Below are positions 36,121 through 48,577 of a stretch of 64,000 bases of DNA, piece after piece. The stretch lies in NCBI GenBank assembly GCA_012932865.1, contig SAXG01000021.1, positions 62,001 through 126,000 of the forward strand. Direction: 5' to 3'. Position numbers and translations under genes: made by a program. The notes under the pieces are model-generated. The model had not been told where the DNA came from. It did not search any database and saw only the letters and a list, made by a program, of their open reading frames with translations. Numbering within the stretch: position 1 is the stretch's first letter; each line of letters begins with the position of its first letter. The DNA is from Amylostereum areolatum. Lineage: Eukaryota; Basidiomycota; Agaricomycetes; Russulales; Stereaceae.

Positions 36121-38296
36121 AACATTTGACTGGTATGTTCTGATCTATCATGGTGTAAACATGACAATAAGTTGGCATATGCTCACCTGGCCGCCTTTCA
36201 GGCCACACTTTGTTACGTATCCTCGTTCTTCTGTCAACGGATAACCACGAAGTCCCTTCTTGTCGTTTGTATACCATGACACTTTACTAGCTTTACTGTT
36301 CATTCGTATATCTATAATCGCAGCCTTGTCATCTAAACACGTTGGGGACAGTCGCGTCGGTAATGACTTTGTATGTACATAACTGCTTTCTACTACTACG
36401 TAGCATAACTCGATATCACTTCACGTACGGGGAAACCTCCCGCTATGCATGATTATTTTTCCTTGAACTGATTAGTCTATGGAGAGTTGAACAAGTTGAT
36501 TTTTCTCAGGCATACTGAGATGTCAGTGCGTGAGTTGGTGCTTATTTATTTCTTGGATCAACTCAATTTGGCATTCGTGAAGCAACAGTAGGCGAACCCA
36601 GCTTCAACCACCACCACCACCACCACCACCACCACCACCACCATCATCACGTTGAACCCTACGGCAAACACGACTGGTGTCCTTCCTGCGTCTACCTGTG
36701 AACGCACTCGTGATGTCTTTGCAAGTTTGCGTTCTGGGCTTTCGGAGCTCGTGGGCCTGAATCAATTCACATCTGAATAGTCTAGTCTCGGACCAGGGCC
36801 AATAGGGACCGCCCCTGTCGTATCTCCCGCGTTCTCGGTTTCGGACTACAACAACGACCGAAAACGACATCGCGTCGCCGCAGACTAGTCTGCTTTTCTC
36901 CGCGACGCGCTTGTCGAGTGATAGGGGGAGCTCGCTGATTGGCTGAGAGGACTTATCGAGACAGGTTACCACAGAGAAATATTGTTTAGACTAACTGATC
37001 TGAGTTGACGACGAGACGCAAACCAAACGAGTTAATGGCAGTCGAGACATCGACGGCTACTGGTACATTTACCTCTTTATTGTCATTCAACATGTTCCCG
37101 CCTTAGCTTAGAAAGTTCAAACAGAGACCGCGCTTTCCACGCGCGATAAACAAAAGTCGCAGTGTTCTTCAAGTCCTGGGAGCTTTCTTGGAGCTACCCT
37201 GGCTCATGATAAAACGGTAGCACGAGGCGACGCAAGGTGCGTATGCATATCCTACACAGCATCCTTTCGAGTAAAAAAGGCCGATCGAGTTGTGGATGCC
37301 TCGCTACTCGTGGTTGACTCGAAGGCCCACCGACGCTACAGGTGTCAGCAGGCCTTCGAGATCCCTATACTTTCTCCACTGGATCCGCAGCGGATACACT
37401 GGCACTTCGTACCATGTCCCAAGGTCTCAACCCTCATCCACAACTTACAAAATACATGAAGCCTTTGGAAGAAGAATGATGGAGGAGCTGCCGAGGCCCG
37501 AGTCGGGAATACCATAGGTACATTTTCATCTTGTTGACTTGAGAGATTCAGCCTCTCGAGTCCGAGAATATGCCAACATACTTACATCGGAAGGCGTGGT
37601 GTACTACTGGACCCTACTCAGTAACTCAACTTGAGCTTGATCATGGTTCACTGGTTTATATTAGTGCTCCATTTTTATTTAAACTTCAAGCCTTGTGCTC
37701 CTCCCACATATGAGTTCTTTTCCATAATGAATCAGATTGGACTTGGAAGAAACCAACGTATTGTGCTCGGAGGGTGTTCAGCTCGACGCTTGTTGGACAT
37801 TAGACAGATTCTGCTTTCCAGTGCACGTGACATGCCGAAGCTCGGCAATCACAATTCCCTCGCGCACTCGGTAACACCCACCGTAATGAAAGCAGACGCC
37901 AGATAAGAGGATCCTGAGCCTGAGAAGTGTTGACGAAATATCTCGTCTGCCTTGGGGAGACTACGCAGACCAGTGTGTCATCTCAGTTTGGTCCAGGGAA
38001 TACTCCTCAACATGGTGAACATCTCACTCACTTTACCCTCACGCCTTCACCTTCACCTCTGAATTTACCTGTCGCACACACGTCGCTTTCTATCCTTAGA
38101 ATCGTCTGTTCCTATCTTTCCAGGCCGCCGTGTGCTTCCACACACATCGTTTCCGAGGACATAATTTGACCCACCCCCGCGACCATTTCCCCCGGCCGAT
38201 CCCCTTCCTTGGCCGTCAACACTCCCATCTGGCCAAGTCAGCGACCACGATCCACGATCCACGAGGCATTCTTTCTCTCTCATTCTTTCCTTTACC
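36121..38296. other. Gene-poor stretch
   Basis: About 2.2 kb with only short frames. It holds an (ACC)n microsatellite at about 36607-36650. A poly-Gly minus-strand frame (36604-36972) is just the translation of that microsatellite plus a short extension. The right end is the promoter of the glycosidase gene. Confidence 0.5.
36607..36650 (+). repeat. (ACC)n microsatellite
   Basis: About twelve ACC/CCA triplets followed by CATCATCAC. It lies outside recognised genes. Confidence 0.8.
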
Positions 38297-39984
38297 ATGC
38301 GCTCGCTGGGTGGCCGCGTCCTCTCTCTACTCTACTTCCTTGCACCCACTCTCGCTCAGAATCTCTCCGACGACCAGGTCGCCCGTCGTGAGGCAGAGAC
38401 TGGCGGAGGGCGCAACAAAGAGGTATCCTCGTTTTGTAGACCAGTCAGCTCCCATTTCTGACACGACGATCGCGCAGCTGGGAGCTTGGTACGCGAGCAC
38501 AAACCCTCCTCGAACTCGACGCTCCCTCTTTCTCCGTGTTGACGCCCGCCCCGAACATTGTCCCACCCATCATTCCCCCTCAATTCCACCGCCAACTCTA
38601 CCCTCTCCGACGTTTTATCCATCGCCCAAAGCGTCGTGTCTAACCTTTCGACCACCTCCGTACCCGCAGACGGACGTCCCCTCATCGACGGCGATGGAAG
38701 CGCGGCGGATCCTGCCAGCATCGGCGTAGCAGTCATGCTGGCGAATTGGACGAGCCTTCCCGGCCCAAACTACGCGCAGGCCATCGAGGCGCAAGTGACA
38801 TATCTGCTTGGAGGGCAGGTGCCGAAATCGAGCAAGGGGGCGATATCTCATCGTGTGAGCGAGGTGCAGCTTTGGTGGGTTCCATTTCCTGTCATTGATG
38901 TCGATCCTCCGCTGATCACAAGTGACAGGAGTGACTTCAGTCTACATGGTGCCGCCGACGCTTGCCTATTACGGTGTAGTGACGAATAACAAGTCCATGG
39001 TGCAAGAGGCATACACTCAGGTGCGTTGTAACACCCGCAGACCCGACTCATCAATTAAACAATACTGTCCTTTTGTGTAGATCAAGCTATACCGTGATGT
39101 CCTACGAGATGACCACGCCAAAGGATTATGGAAGCACATTGAGCTGGGCTCGTTCAATGATTCGGGGCATTGGTCGACAGGTATGGTTTCGATGCGTATA
39201 TGTTCAGCGCTTCAGCGGTTAAGCCTAAAAATGATTGATGGCAGGGAATGGATGGGCGGCCATGGGCATGCTTCGCGTGCTTGGAACCATGCAAGACTCG
39301 CAATTCTCAGGCTCATTCAAAAATCAGATGAAGGACCTCGGCAACTGGGCCTTCGAGATCCAGCAGGCGATGTATCCTCAACTGGTAGGTACTCCCCCTC
39401 CCCCTTCTAGCTGCTCGCTTCTATAAATCGACGCTGATCTGACACGCAGCAATCAAACAACCTATTCCGCAACTATGCGGACGAGGACAACTCTTTCAGC
39501 GACGCCGCATCAACAGCACTGATGGCAGCAAGCGTGTACCGTCTCTCACTTCTTACTGGGAAACATACCCATCTTCCCGATGCTGAGCGCTCCCGCACCA
39601 CGCTATTTTCATTATCCAACTCCTCTTCCGAGGCCGCTTCCCCTGCAGCGACCTCCACGTCGCCTAGTTCCCGCACGCCCCTCCACAGGCACCTCCTCGT
39701 CCTCTCAAATATCGCCTACGGCGACCCCGTCTCCTACGGTGTTCTCATCCGCGCAACACTTCACATCGGATGGTTGGCTTACACCAGTTGTCAACCCTAA
39801 CTCGTTTGGAGACGAGGGCTCGGATAGTCCCGAAGCTCAAGCTTTCGTGCTTATGATGCAAAGTGCGTGGCGCGACTGGGTAGCCGCGGGTGCCGTGGGT
39901 GCGAACGGTGCTCTGGGAAGGCATGAGGGTGTCGCGACATGGGGGTCGGTATGGTTGGCTCTTCTGATCGTTTTGTGGATCTAA
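38297..39984 (+). CDS. Secreted six-hairpin glycosidase-like protein, probably GPI-anchored
   Basis: Exons 38297-38422, 38478-38874, 38929-39020, 39081-39180, 39245-39384 and 39450-39984; after removing four extra bases this is 461 aa. A signal peptide (MRSLGGRVLSLLYFLAPTLA) leads a six-hairpin fold like GH88/GH105 enzymes: SWELGTRAQTLLELD, YMVPPTLAYYG, GHWSTGNGWAAMGML and DGWLTPVVNP. Relatives release unsaturated galacturonic acid from rhamnogalacturonan, but the substrate here cannot be read. The last 20 residues are hydrophobic (GSVWLALLIVLWI) after a small-residue site, like a GPI-anchor signal, so it may sit at the plasma membrane or wall. Extra bases lie near 38386, 38566, 38939 and between 39580 and 39740; each affected exon is one base too long for its phases. 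Confidence 0.72.
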
Positions 39985-40300
39985 GCGGTGAACGATATGG
40001 GGGATTTCTCGAGCTTTCAGCATAGGAACACTCTTTCGTCTGGGCTCCTTGCCATTGCCGTTGCTGTTGCCGTTCTTTTGTCATCTTATTGCACTCTGTT
40101 GGATCTACATTCGATTTTAGTTAGCATATACATACTGTTGTTTGTACTTTGGCTCAATTGTTGTTACAGTTCTACCACACCGTACACTCGTATCCTTCCT
40201 TCCTGGGACAATGTTGTTTATCCGTACTACTATAATATACCCACAAAGTGCTTTGTACATTCTCACAAGGTCCCAGACTACCGAGTGTATACATTCGTTC

Positions 40301-41442
40301 CTAGCGAACCTCAACCTTTCTGCGCGTCCAATCTTCCTGCACGCGCACTTCCACCCACGCCTCGAGCTCCTTCGCACGGCGTACGGCGACATCGACCGCG
40401 CTAAGGATGATGTCCGGAGCAAGAGGAAGCCCACCGGCCTTTTGCACGACGCAGAGTTCGCGCTGTGCGTTGAGTGCGAGGGAGAGCGTGCCCTCGGCGA
40501 GACGAGCTTCAAGCAAGGACGGGTCCAGTAGTGCGATGGGTGCGTCTGGGTCTGACGCATTTGACGCGGATGTTGATGTTGATGGGGGAGAAGAGAAATA
40601 CGCAAAAGTGAGGCAGAATGGAATATGGTGTAAGGAAAGGGGAACGGGTGCGCGGGATGTCGGAGGATGCTAGTAAATGAGAAACCAAGAGGATGTTAGG
40701 CGAGGAAGGACCTGGGTGTGGAGAGACTACGCACGATGGTGATCTCTTCCCCGACAACTTCCACATCTGGACGGCGGAAGTGTTTGAGGGCGACGACGCC
40801 GGCAAGGCAAGCGCAATCCACAAGGTTACCTGCGTCGGCGAGACAGTGGATTGTCAGGCGTATATGCCACACCTGCAGAATATATGGATTGATAGATATA
40901 AATATATATAGAGCGATCCAAAAGAACATACCCTTTGGCCAGAGAGAACGCACAAAGACTCTTTGTCGACGACATCGCTCCTGCGAAGAACTTTGTCCAA
41001 CATACGCGTAAGGATTACCTCTTCTTCTGATGCACTATTCAGTCAAGGCACTTCAGATTTTGGAGGGGATACAGAGAAAGACGCGAGTGGGCGCACCTAC
41101 CGGCCTTGCTCGTACTCGCTCGAGGCCATAGGCGAGATTTCCGAGTGAATGGTGAGCAGGCCCTCGAACGGTCGCTCAGGAAGTGGGCGAACCATCTTTC
41201 CTTCTACATTTGCGAGTACCCTGAGCATTTATTTTGGCGTTGAAAACCTAGATCTGGCGAGGAGACGCGGGGATGCGCACCGAGTCTTTCCCAGAGAGCA
41301 TTCTACTGAGCCGAGCTCTGAACCGAAGACAATGTCAAGAGGGCGCTGATCGAAAAGAGCGCGCCCATCGATGCGCAGTCGTTGGGAGAGAGACGAGACA
41401 AGAAACTCTTTTTCATGGTATTGAAGGCGATGGTGGACGCAT
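40301..41442 (-). CDS. RRP45: Exosome complex subunit RRP45 (EXOSC9)
   Basis: Exons 41281-41442, 41101-41220, 40932-41034, 40735-40872 and 40301-40669; 296 aa after one extra base. RNase PH-like features are LRIDGRALFDQRPLDIVFGSELG, VECSLGKTRVLA, ISPMASSEYE, LTIHCLADAGNLVDCACLAGVVAL, and EEITI before the second half. It ends EAWVEVRVQEDWTRRKVEVR. RRP45 is a structural, catalytically inactive ring subunit of the RNA exosome, needed for rRNA 3' processing and RNA decay. The frame is broken once, near codon 10: CCA TGA AAA at 41410-41418 where CCA GAA AAA is expected (extra base about 41415). The rest is fully open. The start ATG 41442 fits the family's N-terminus. Confidence 0.88.
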
Positions 41443-42080
41443 GGGTGGTGGTGGTCGAAGGTAAAAGACTCAGAAATGCTCGAGCGCTTCCGCGTGTGGT
41501 CCGGCCGGCGGCCCCGACATTGGAATATTGGAACCAGTTAATGATGGACCTCGGACTCAGCTAGACTCAGCTTCACACAAGTTGGACTCACCTTCGGAAT
41601 ACTCGATTGGTATATACAGTAGAGGGCTTCTCCAGGTACATATCAAACTGTCCTGACCAAACGCACTGGCCGGCAGTGGCACTCTTTTAGTCACACCTCC
41701 ATCCCTCACTTCTCCGAGCACCATCGGCCTTTCTCTCGAGTCTCCCGGAACTGCCACACTTGGAATACTAGATCACCTCAAGAAAAGGGCACCATAGCCA
41801 ACACAGATCTACAGCTGGTTGTCATATATCATATCTCGCCATCTTGGTCAGTCCCATTACTCATGACATCGTCAATGAGTGACTAAACCTACGCTCTGCC
41901 GACTCAGAGAGGCTCGTCAATACCGACACGCCCCGGGAAATGACGGCTCAGGGAAACAGAGCAAGACGTCAAGTTTGAAAGCCTGCGCTTGCCAATGGGT
42001 TCGCATCCGTCGGAAATATAAAGGCCCAAGAACGACGATCAATACACCCAACGCACACCCCCTCCTTCTCGTATCTAACC
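41443..42080. other. Intergenic, divergent promoter region
   Basis: Lies between the divergent RRP45 (-) and OYE-family (+) starts. It holds the TATA element at 42017. Nothing else is recognised. Confidence 0.5.
42017..42022 (+). promoter_or_regulatory. TATA box of the OYE-family gene
   Basis: TATAAA 59 bp upstream of the ATG at 42081, in a spacing usual for a fungal inducible promoter with a short leader. Confidence 0.5.
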
Positions 42081-43390
42081 ATGGCACTGTCAACTCTGTT
42101 TCAACCGTACAAACTTGGCCGTATCAACCTACAGCATCGAGTGATCATGCCAGCTCTCACGCGCAACCGCGCGGACAGGCCGACGCATGTCGTCGGCGAT
42201 GCTGTAGTTGAGCACTACGCACAGCGCGCCGCCGTTCCCGGCACACTCTTGACCACGGAAGCGTCGTACGTCACGCAACAGGACTCTGGATATCCCCAGC
42301 GCGGTACACCTGGCATCTGGTCCGATGAACAGATCGCCGGATGGAAAAAGGCGAGTACAGGCGGGACACTACGATTGACATATGCTCATGGTTTCTCTCT
42401 CATCAGGTCGTCGACAGCGGTGCACGCCCAGGGCTCGTTCATCTACTGCCAACTGTGGACTGTCGGCCGTCTTTCTGACCCAGATATTCTGGCCTCGATC
42501 GATCCTTCGTTTCCCTATCTTTCTGCCGGTGATATTCCATACCAAGGCTACAACAAGGCGCCCCGTCCCATGACGCGCGACGAGATCAAGCAATACGTGC
42601 AGTACTACGCGGATGCGGCCCGGAATGCTGTAGAGAAGGCAGGTTTCGATGGCGTCGAGATTGGTGGAGCTGGAGGATACCACCTCGACGAATTCCTGAA
42701 GAACTACGCCAACAACCGCACGGATGAGTACAACGGGCCTCCAGGAGAACAAAGCAGCGATTCTCTCTAGAGAATCGTCGACTGCCGTGGTCCGACGCGG
42801 TGGGCGCAGACAGAGTGGGTATAAGACTCTCACCGTGGGCAACGCTGCCAGGTTTCGGTGAGTTTCCGCCCGGCCTTCCAAATTGACGTCGTTTAATCTG
42901 TGATCATAGACAACGGAGTCAAGCCAGACGATCCAAGGCCCGTCTTTGGCTACCTCGTCCGCGAGATTCGCGCCCGTCCACCCCGACTTTAGCTATATTC
43001 ACGTCCTCGAGCCGCGCGTTTCCGGCAACTTTGTCAGGGAGGTTCGAGAAACCGAATCCAACGATTTCCTACGCGAGATATGGCGGGGCAAGACTTACAT
43101 TGCGAACGGTGGATATACGAGGGAGTCTGCCATGAAGGAAGCGGATGAACATGGTTCCCTCGTATCGTTTGGAAGATTGTATACGTCCAATGTGAGTGGG
43201 CCTGTTCACTTGCTTTGATTCGATGTTAACAGTCGTTCATCAGCCCGACCTTCCTATCCGTTTGGAGTACGACATGCCCCTTACGCCCTACGACCGGTCG
43301 ACCTTTTACACCGAGGGATCACCTGAAGGTTATAACGTCTACTCATTCGCGGAGGAATCGAAGGCGCACCTCAGTTCGACGAGGCGTTAG
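42081..43390 (+). CDS. Old Yellow Enzyme family NAD(P)H:flavin oxidoreductase, frame-disrupted
   Basis: Exons 42081-42350, 42407-42857, 42910-43191 and 43244-43390; about 380 aa after correction. It begins LSTLFQPYKLGRINLQHRVIMPALTRNR, the OYE barrel start, then GTLLTTEA, CQLWTVGR, GYNKAPRPMTRDEI, DGVEIGGAGGYHLDEFL, NNRTDEY, GADRVGIRLSPW and YIHVLEPRV. Such FMN enzymes reduce activated C=C bonds in enones using NADPH. The usual His and Asn of the substrate site (HGANGY) read GGAGGY here, so catalysis or specificity may be changed. Frame needs extra bases skipped near 42415, in a cluster at 42742-42806, and near 42978; the exon lengths agree. The first intron (42351-42406) has a GC donor (AAG|GCGAGT). 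A TATA box lies 59 bp upstream. Confidence 0.75.
42351..42406 (+). other. GC-AG intron of the OYE-family gene
   Basis: Donor AAG|GCGAGT, acceptor CTCATCAG, 56 nt. It joins IAGWKK to VVDAVHAQGSF as in the family, apart from one extra base after the junction. Confidence 0.6.
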
Positions 43391-43790
43391 GATTTGATAC
43401 TTTGGGGAGACGTGCCGTCTGTCCCTCGTCTTCAATGGATCCATAGATAGTATTTAGAACCGTTTATGATCAATGTCAATTTTTGCACGACACGTACGTG
43501 TACTTACACTGACTCCAGTTTAGCCGGCAGCTATCCATTCGTCGCGAAGTTTCGTTCATGGTCGTGTCAATTGTGCAGGGGATAGAAATGAAAATGGACG
43601 CTATATGATACATATTCAAAGCGCGTGCAGTGGTTGAACAGCGAACCCGATGCAGGAAAAGTGGGGAGGAAAGCAAGAGACAAATGAACGCTGGGGTATG
43701 TCCGATACAACATTGAAGCAGTTATGAGTATAACGTAAGCGTAAACTGAGCAGCACAAAAACGAGCGAGCAACGAAGGAATATAGACTGT
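43391..43790. other. Intergenic 3' flanks (convergent genes)
   Basis: Lies between the convergent stops of the OYE-family gene (+) and SET1 (-). The minus-strand frame through here is only read-through beyond the last SET1 splice donor. Nothing else is seen. Confidence 0.5.
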
Positions 43791-46700
43791 CTAGTTGAGG
43801 TAGCCACGGCATTTGACAGAGCCACACAGGCAGGGGATCTTGTCCTGTTCGATGGGAAAGTGGTAATCTAACATCACCGTTGTAAACATACGCGCAGACA
43901 AAGCAAGATAAATGGTAGAACTTACCGTAAGTGATTTCGTCGCCAAGTTCGATGTCTTGTTTGGCGTAAATCACAATCTTCTTCTCGCCGTTGATAGTGA
44001 TGATTTTGGCGGTGCAGTTAGGGTCGCATGAATGGTTGATCAACCGACTATAGTACCAGAACGGGATTAGGGACCGTGAGGAGGGGAAAGAAATTGTATG
44101 AGCGCACCCAAGGTTCCCCTTCTTCGTAGCGTCCACCACCAAATCCTCGTCAATGCGGAAAAGATAACTACTCCCGATACCCTGCCGTTCGTACGTCTTC
44201 TCGCGCTTGTCCGCCACCTGGGCCCTGATGATCTCTCCGACATACTCGATGACAAGTTCTCCGCGGGCGATACGCTCCATGGCATACAAGCCCCAGTCGT
44301 GGATGGGCGAACGCGCGAATCGGAGATGCTTCTTGCGCGACTGCAGCTGATTGAACTTGATCGTCAACTTCGGCTGCCGCGTTTTCGCCCTTGGACAGCG
44401 CCATCGCGCGCTGGACCTGGTTGATCTCCTCCAGTCCCTTGAGCCTGCCTGCGGGCGTTGGCACGGTTCGAGCGGGAAGATGTCATCGTAGGTTTTGGCT
44501 GTCGGACTTGACTCTCTTCCACTGACGTCCGCGGCCGCCGAGCGCGTAGCGTATTGGGCAACGTACGCAGACTTCTCGGCGTGAGATATCTTGTATACAC
44601 CTTCGGTACGAGCGGAGCCAGTTTGGTGAACGCGGAAGGGGGGAGGGGAATCTGGAGTGGGTTCGGGCTCTGCAGAGGAAAGTAGAGGTGAGATATCTTG
44701 ACCCATGTCTTCTGCAAGAGCGAGCCGAGCATAAAACATGTCCTCATCGTCTTCGCATATTCCCTGGTCGTAGGGGTCTGGTGGTGGACTCGGGAGACGG
44801 GGAATCCGTTTCGGCTTAGATACAGGCGTGAGTGGTGGAGGCGTAGAGGATCCAAGGTCGCGAAGGTGAAGGTGAGCAACGGCAGGGGTGGCGAAGTCCA
44901 AGTCGTCGGGGTATACCACTTGGTCGATCTGTTCCCCAACGCCATCCGACTTTTCTGGGCGCGCCTTCTTGACAGCCTTCTTCTTGGTTTTCTTCGGCTG
45001 GGACACTGCCACTTCTGTATCCTGGTCCACATCCATATCCACCTTCGCCCTCTTCCTCGCCGGCTCGTCCTCTTCTCGTTCCTGCGACGCTGCCCTCTTC
45101 CTTTCCTCTTCCTTCACCTAACGCCGGTGCAGTCGCAACGATATCCTCCTCCTCTGACTCGACGTCCTCGATCATCTTCCTCGCCATCTCTTTCCTCCTT
45201 TTCTTCTTTGGCCGAGCCACCTCCGCAGCATCTGCGTCGACCTCCATCACTTTCTCCTCCCTCTCTTCCTTCCCAACCGCCTTTTCCTCAACCATCGCGA
45301 TCTCCTGCCGTACGCGTTTGTTTGCCTTTTTGAACGACAAGCCTTTGAGGTTGGGTCCCTCGAACGTGAGTCCGCGAGCGTCGTCCACAGCTTTGTTGCC
45401 GGCTTTGGACCTGCTCGATTGTTGCGCCTTATGCTCTCCAGCCAACTTGCGAAGCTGAACGCCAACCAACCGCTCGATGACGTCCTTCTCGAGGACCTGT
45501 CGAAGCTCTTTCACTATAAGCTGGCTTGCCTGATCGACCAACTCCTCCTCCGTCCAAGACGTTTTAACGGTGGCAGTCGAAGATGGTGGCGGGGGTTGAA
45601 TGGTGGCCGTGATGGAATAATTCGCCAATGTACGTTTGTTACCTTCCGACAAAGACTTGTGCGCGCCTGGCCGAATTGGCCGCTCGGAACGTGACATACC
45701 ATGCCAGATGGTCGTGCAGAATCTGTTTCTCCATCGTCAGTACGCGATGTCTGTCGACCACGCCGTGAAAGAGAACGAAGAAAACGGTGACGCACCTGGT
45801 CGGTGTTGAACTCCTCAAAGAACTTCGTCACCTCCTCCTCGCTCACTGAAGCCCCAAGCCCTTCAATCCTAAGATGGTCAAACCCGTTCTTCGCCAACGT
45901 CTCCACCACGACCTCCCTTTGCCTTGCTTGCGCTTCCCGGTTTTGGCCTGGTCTACGCGTGATCGGCGAAGGCGACCTGGAGATTTGCATGGGGGATGGC
46001 GACCAGTGGTCGTCGCGCCGCTCTCGTGAACGATCTCGGTCACGGTCCCTGTCGCGATCCCTACCACGACTCCTGTCGCGGTCTCGTTCTGACCGTTCCC
46101 AGTGCCGTGGGCCATGATTTGAGCGACCGTGTGGACGAGCGGCAACTGGAGTGGTGGAAGAAGAATAGGCAGGTTCAGCGAGAAGGTTGACGCGTGAGGC
46201 AGTGGACATCGTGTCGAGCCTGGCCTTGACAAGAGTCGCAGGAGGTCGTCGTACGCGAGGCGCCATGGGCTGCAGGGGCCCAACGTCAGGAAAGGGGGCT
46301 AGGGGTGACGAAGACACCACGGGTTTGGCTGGAAGACCTGCAATGATGGGGAGCGTAGACACTCCTCCAACAATGGGTGGTCGGATAGGAAGGATGGTGC
46401 TTCCTCGCCATGGTGCCGAAGGACCTGCTGAGGGTGTTTGTCGTCCGGGAGCCGAAGCAGGCGTCGCTCGTGCAGATGTCTCTCGCTCTCTTTCCTCTTT
46501 CTCCTTCTTTCTCCTTCCACCTTGGGCTTCCCGTCGGCGTTCATCGAGCTCCCGTAGGACGGCGCGGAGGATCCTTCCCTCGCCGTCCTAAAACGACTTT
46601 CATCGCCTGCTCGTCCTTGGCGTTGCTCATGCTCAACACTGTCCCGAGTCCGAGCTTCTTGCCGTGCTCGATCTTCACACATTGAACGGCTTCGGCGTGG

Positions 46701-48577
46701 GTCGAATATTTAACGAAGACGATACCGAGTGCACCGCCGGTAGCTTTGTCGATCTGGGGCTCGAGGGAGATGATGTTGCCGTGCTTTTCGAAGTGACGTC
46801 GAATTTGGTCCTTGGGAGTCAATGGGTTCACATTCATCACTAAAACAGCTTGAGGGGGTGGAGGACCCGAAGAATGCTCGTCAAACTGAGACGAATCAGT
46901 GATACGCCGATATGTAGTGTACTCGATACTCACATCGTACTTGATCTCAGTACAGCTCCGATCTCGCTGACCGAGCGGTTGGCGGCCGTTTAAACCCCTC
47001 AACTTTTCGTGGATCTTGAATGATGATTTCGGGTTCGCCCTCGATGATGTCTCCTGCGTAACGTATGAGGATCTCCTTCCCCTTTCCCTTGCCTTTGAGG
47101 CGAGGTTCTGACTGTGTTCCCACTCCAGACTCGCGAATCTTCTCGATGAGCTCGGAAAATTGCGCAACTTTGTCCCTGTCAGTAAGCGGATCAAACAACA
47201 CTTTGTAATCGTTGCCTGGCGGGAACTCGTCGCGGTTTGTCGGCCATGGGGGCGGGGGCGGGAAGCGAATATACCTTGGGTGGTGACGGAGGCGGGGGAG
47301 GCGGGGGAGGCGGGGGAGAGGGTTCGCGAATAGGGGGAGTGGGGGACCTTGGCAGTCGCGCAGAAGAGCCCGGCCTTCGAGGTGGTGATCGTGGTTTGTG
47401 AGGAGAGCGCGATCTTCGTGCAGGAGAATGAGGCCTTCGCGACGAAGACGGAGATCTGGCCGGTCGAGGAGAAGCAGGTCGAGAATTCGATGAAGTCGGC
47501 GGTGGCGGTGGTGGTGGTGACAAGGATTCGGAAGACAGGGATGAGGGAAAGGCCAAGTCTGACGGAGGCGGGGGTGGAGGTTCATCTAATGGCGGTGGTG
47601 GCGGTGGTGGCGGTTCTGAGGGAGGAGGTGGTGCCAGTCGGGAGGAAGATGTGACCGGTGGAAGAGATATTCGGAAAGGAGCATGAGGAATCGAGGAGGG
47701 CGGTGGAGGCGGGGGTAGGGAAGGAGGCGGAGGCGGAGCACCTCCCGAGGGGTGGATGGGGGGTGGTGGATAATTTGGAGGGGGTGGGTGAGGGGGAGAA
47801 GGAGGCGGGGCGGAAGGAGGCGGAGGCGGCGGTTCAGATGCTGGGGGAGGCGGAGGCGGAGGCGGGCTTGATGGAGGCGGAGGCGGCGGGATCGACGGCG
47901 GCGGGGGCGGGGGCGGTTCCGACGACGGTGGTGGTGGAGGTGGTAGGTTCGGCGGTCGGTTGAGGAGGTTGTGGCTTAAGAGAGGCCCTGGGCGCGGTTG
48001 GAATGGCGGACACCGTGGACCATCCTGGGGCGGGGGCGGGTCTGGGGGTTGAGGAGGACGGGTGCGACGACGACGAGCGAGGCGCGGTCGTCGAAGGGCC
48101 CGGATTTGCTGGAGAACGAGACTAGGAAAGGAGCATGAGGGAGAAATTTAGACACGGGTGTGTTTGGGAGGGAAGAAAACACAAACGGTGCTCGCGATCG
48201 TTTGATGACTCCATTTAATTTCAACCTGTCTCCCTCTCGCCGGGTTCTTTCCTTGCATCGCGCTCGGTCCAGTCGGTGGTACTGTTCCCTGCGACTTAAG
48301 CTGCCCGTTCAGACCGCTGCTGTGGCCATTCACGGCAGCTTTCGTTCCATTTCTACTCGTTCCTTGCACACCCACACCGTTTCGCCAAACTCCTTGGACC
48401 GGTCGGCGGTGTCGCGCCCAACCTTGTGTTGACATTGGAAGATGTTGTGAACGACGTTGAGGGTGGTGGAGGCTGCGAGGGCGTGGTGGAGGGACCAGCC
48501 GTGGCAGGGCCGGCGGGCGATGTGGCCAGCGAGTTTAAGAGAGCGCGTGGACCTCGTGGAGGGGCCTTGCCCGACAT
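43791..48577 (-). CDS. SET1: SET1 histone H3K4 methyltransferase (COMPASS catalytic subunit), frame-disrupted
   Basis: From ATG 48577 ([14 protein letters not shown]) to the stop at 43791-43793; roughly 1400 aa. Order: disordered Pro-rich region to about 47280; the Set1 N-flank [18 protein letters not shown] and [13 protein letters not shown]; an RRM-like fold ([29 protein letters not shown]) at about 46640-46870; Arg/Ser-rich linker; n-SET block [23 protein letters not shown] domain with [52 protein letters not shown] and GDEITYDY; post-[17 protein letters not shown]. It methylates H3 lysine 4 in the COMPASS complex. The frame is broken about seven times (near 48381, 47275, 46949, 46590, 45117, 44447 and 44357), mostly by one extra base. 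The domains themselves are well preserved, so loss of function is unlikely. Confidence 0.82.

Noticed and set aside
36604..36972. Minus-strand frame ending in poly-Gly
   Set aside because: The Gly run is just the (ACC)n microsatellite; the rest has no motif.
47350..47963. Long plus-strand Glu/Gly-rich frames opposite SET1
   Set aside because: They are the complement of the Pro-rich coding region of SET1.
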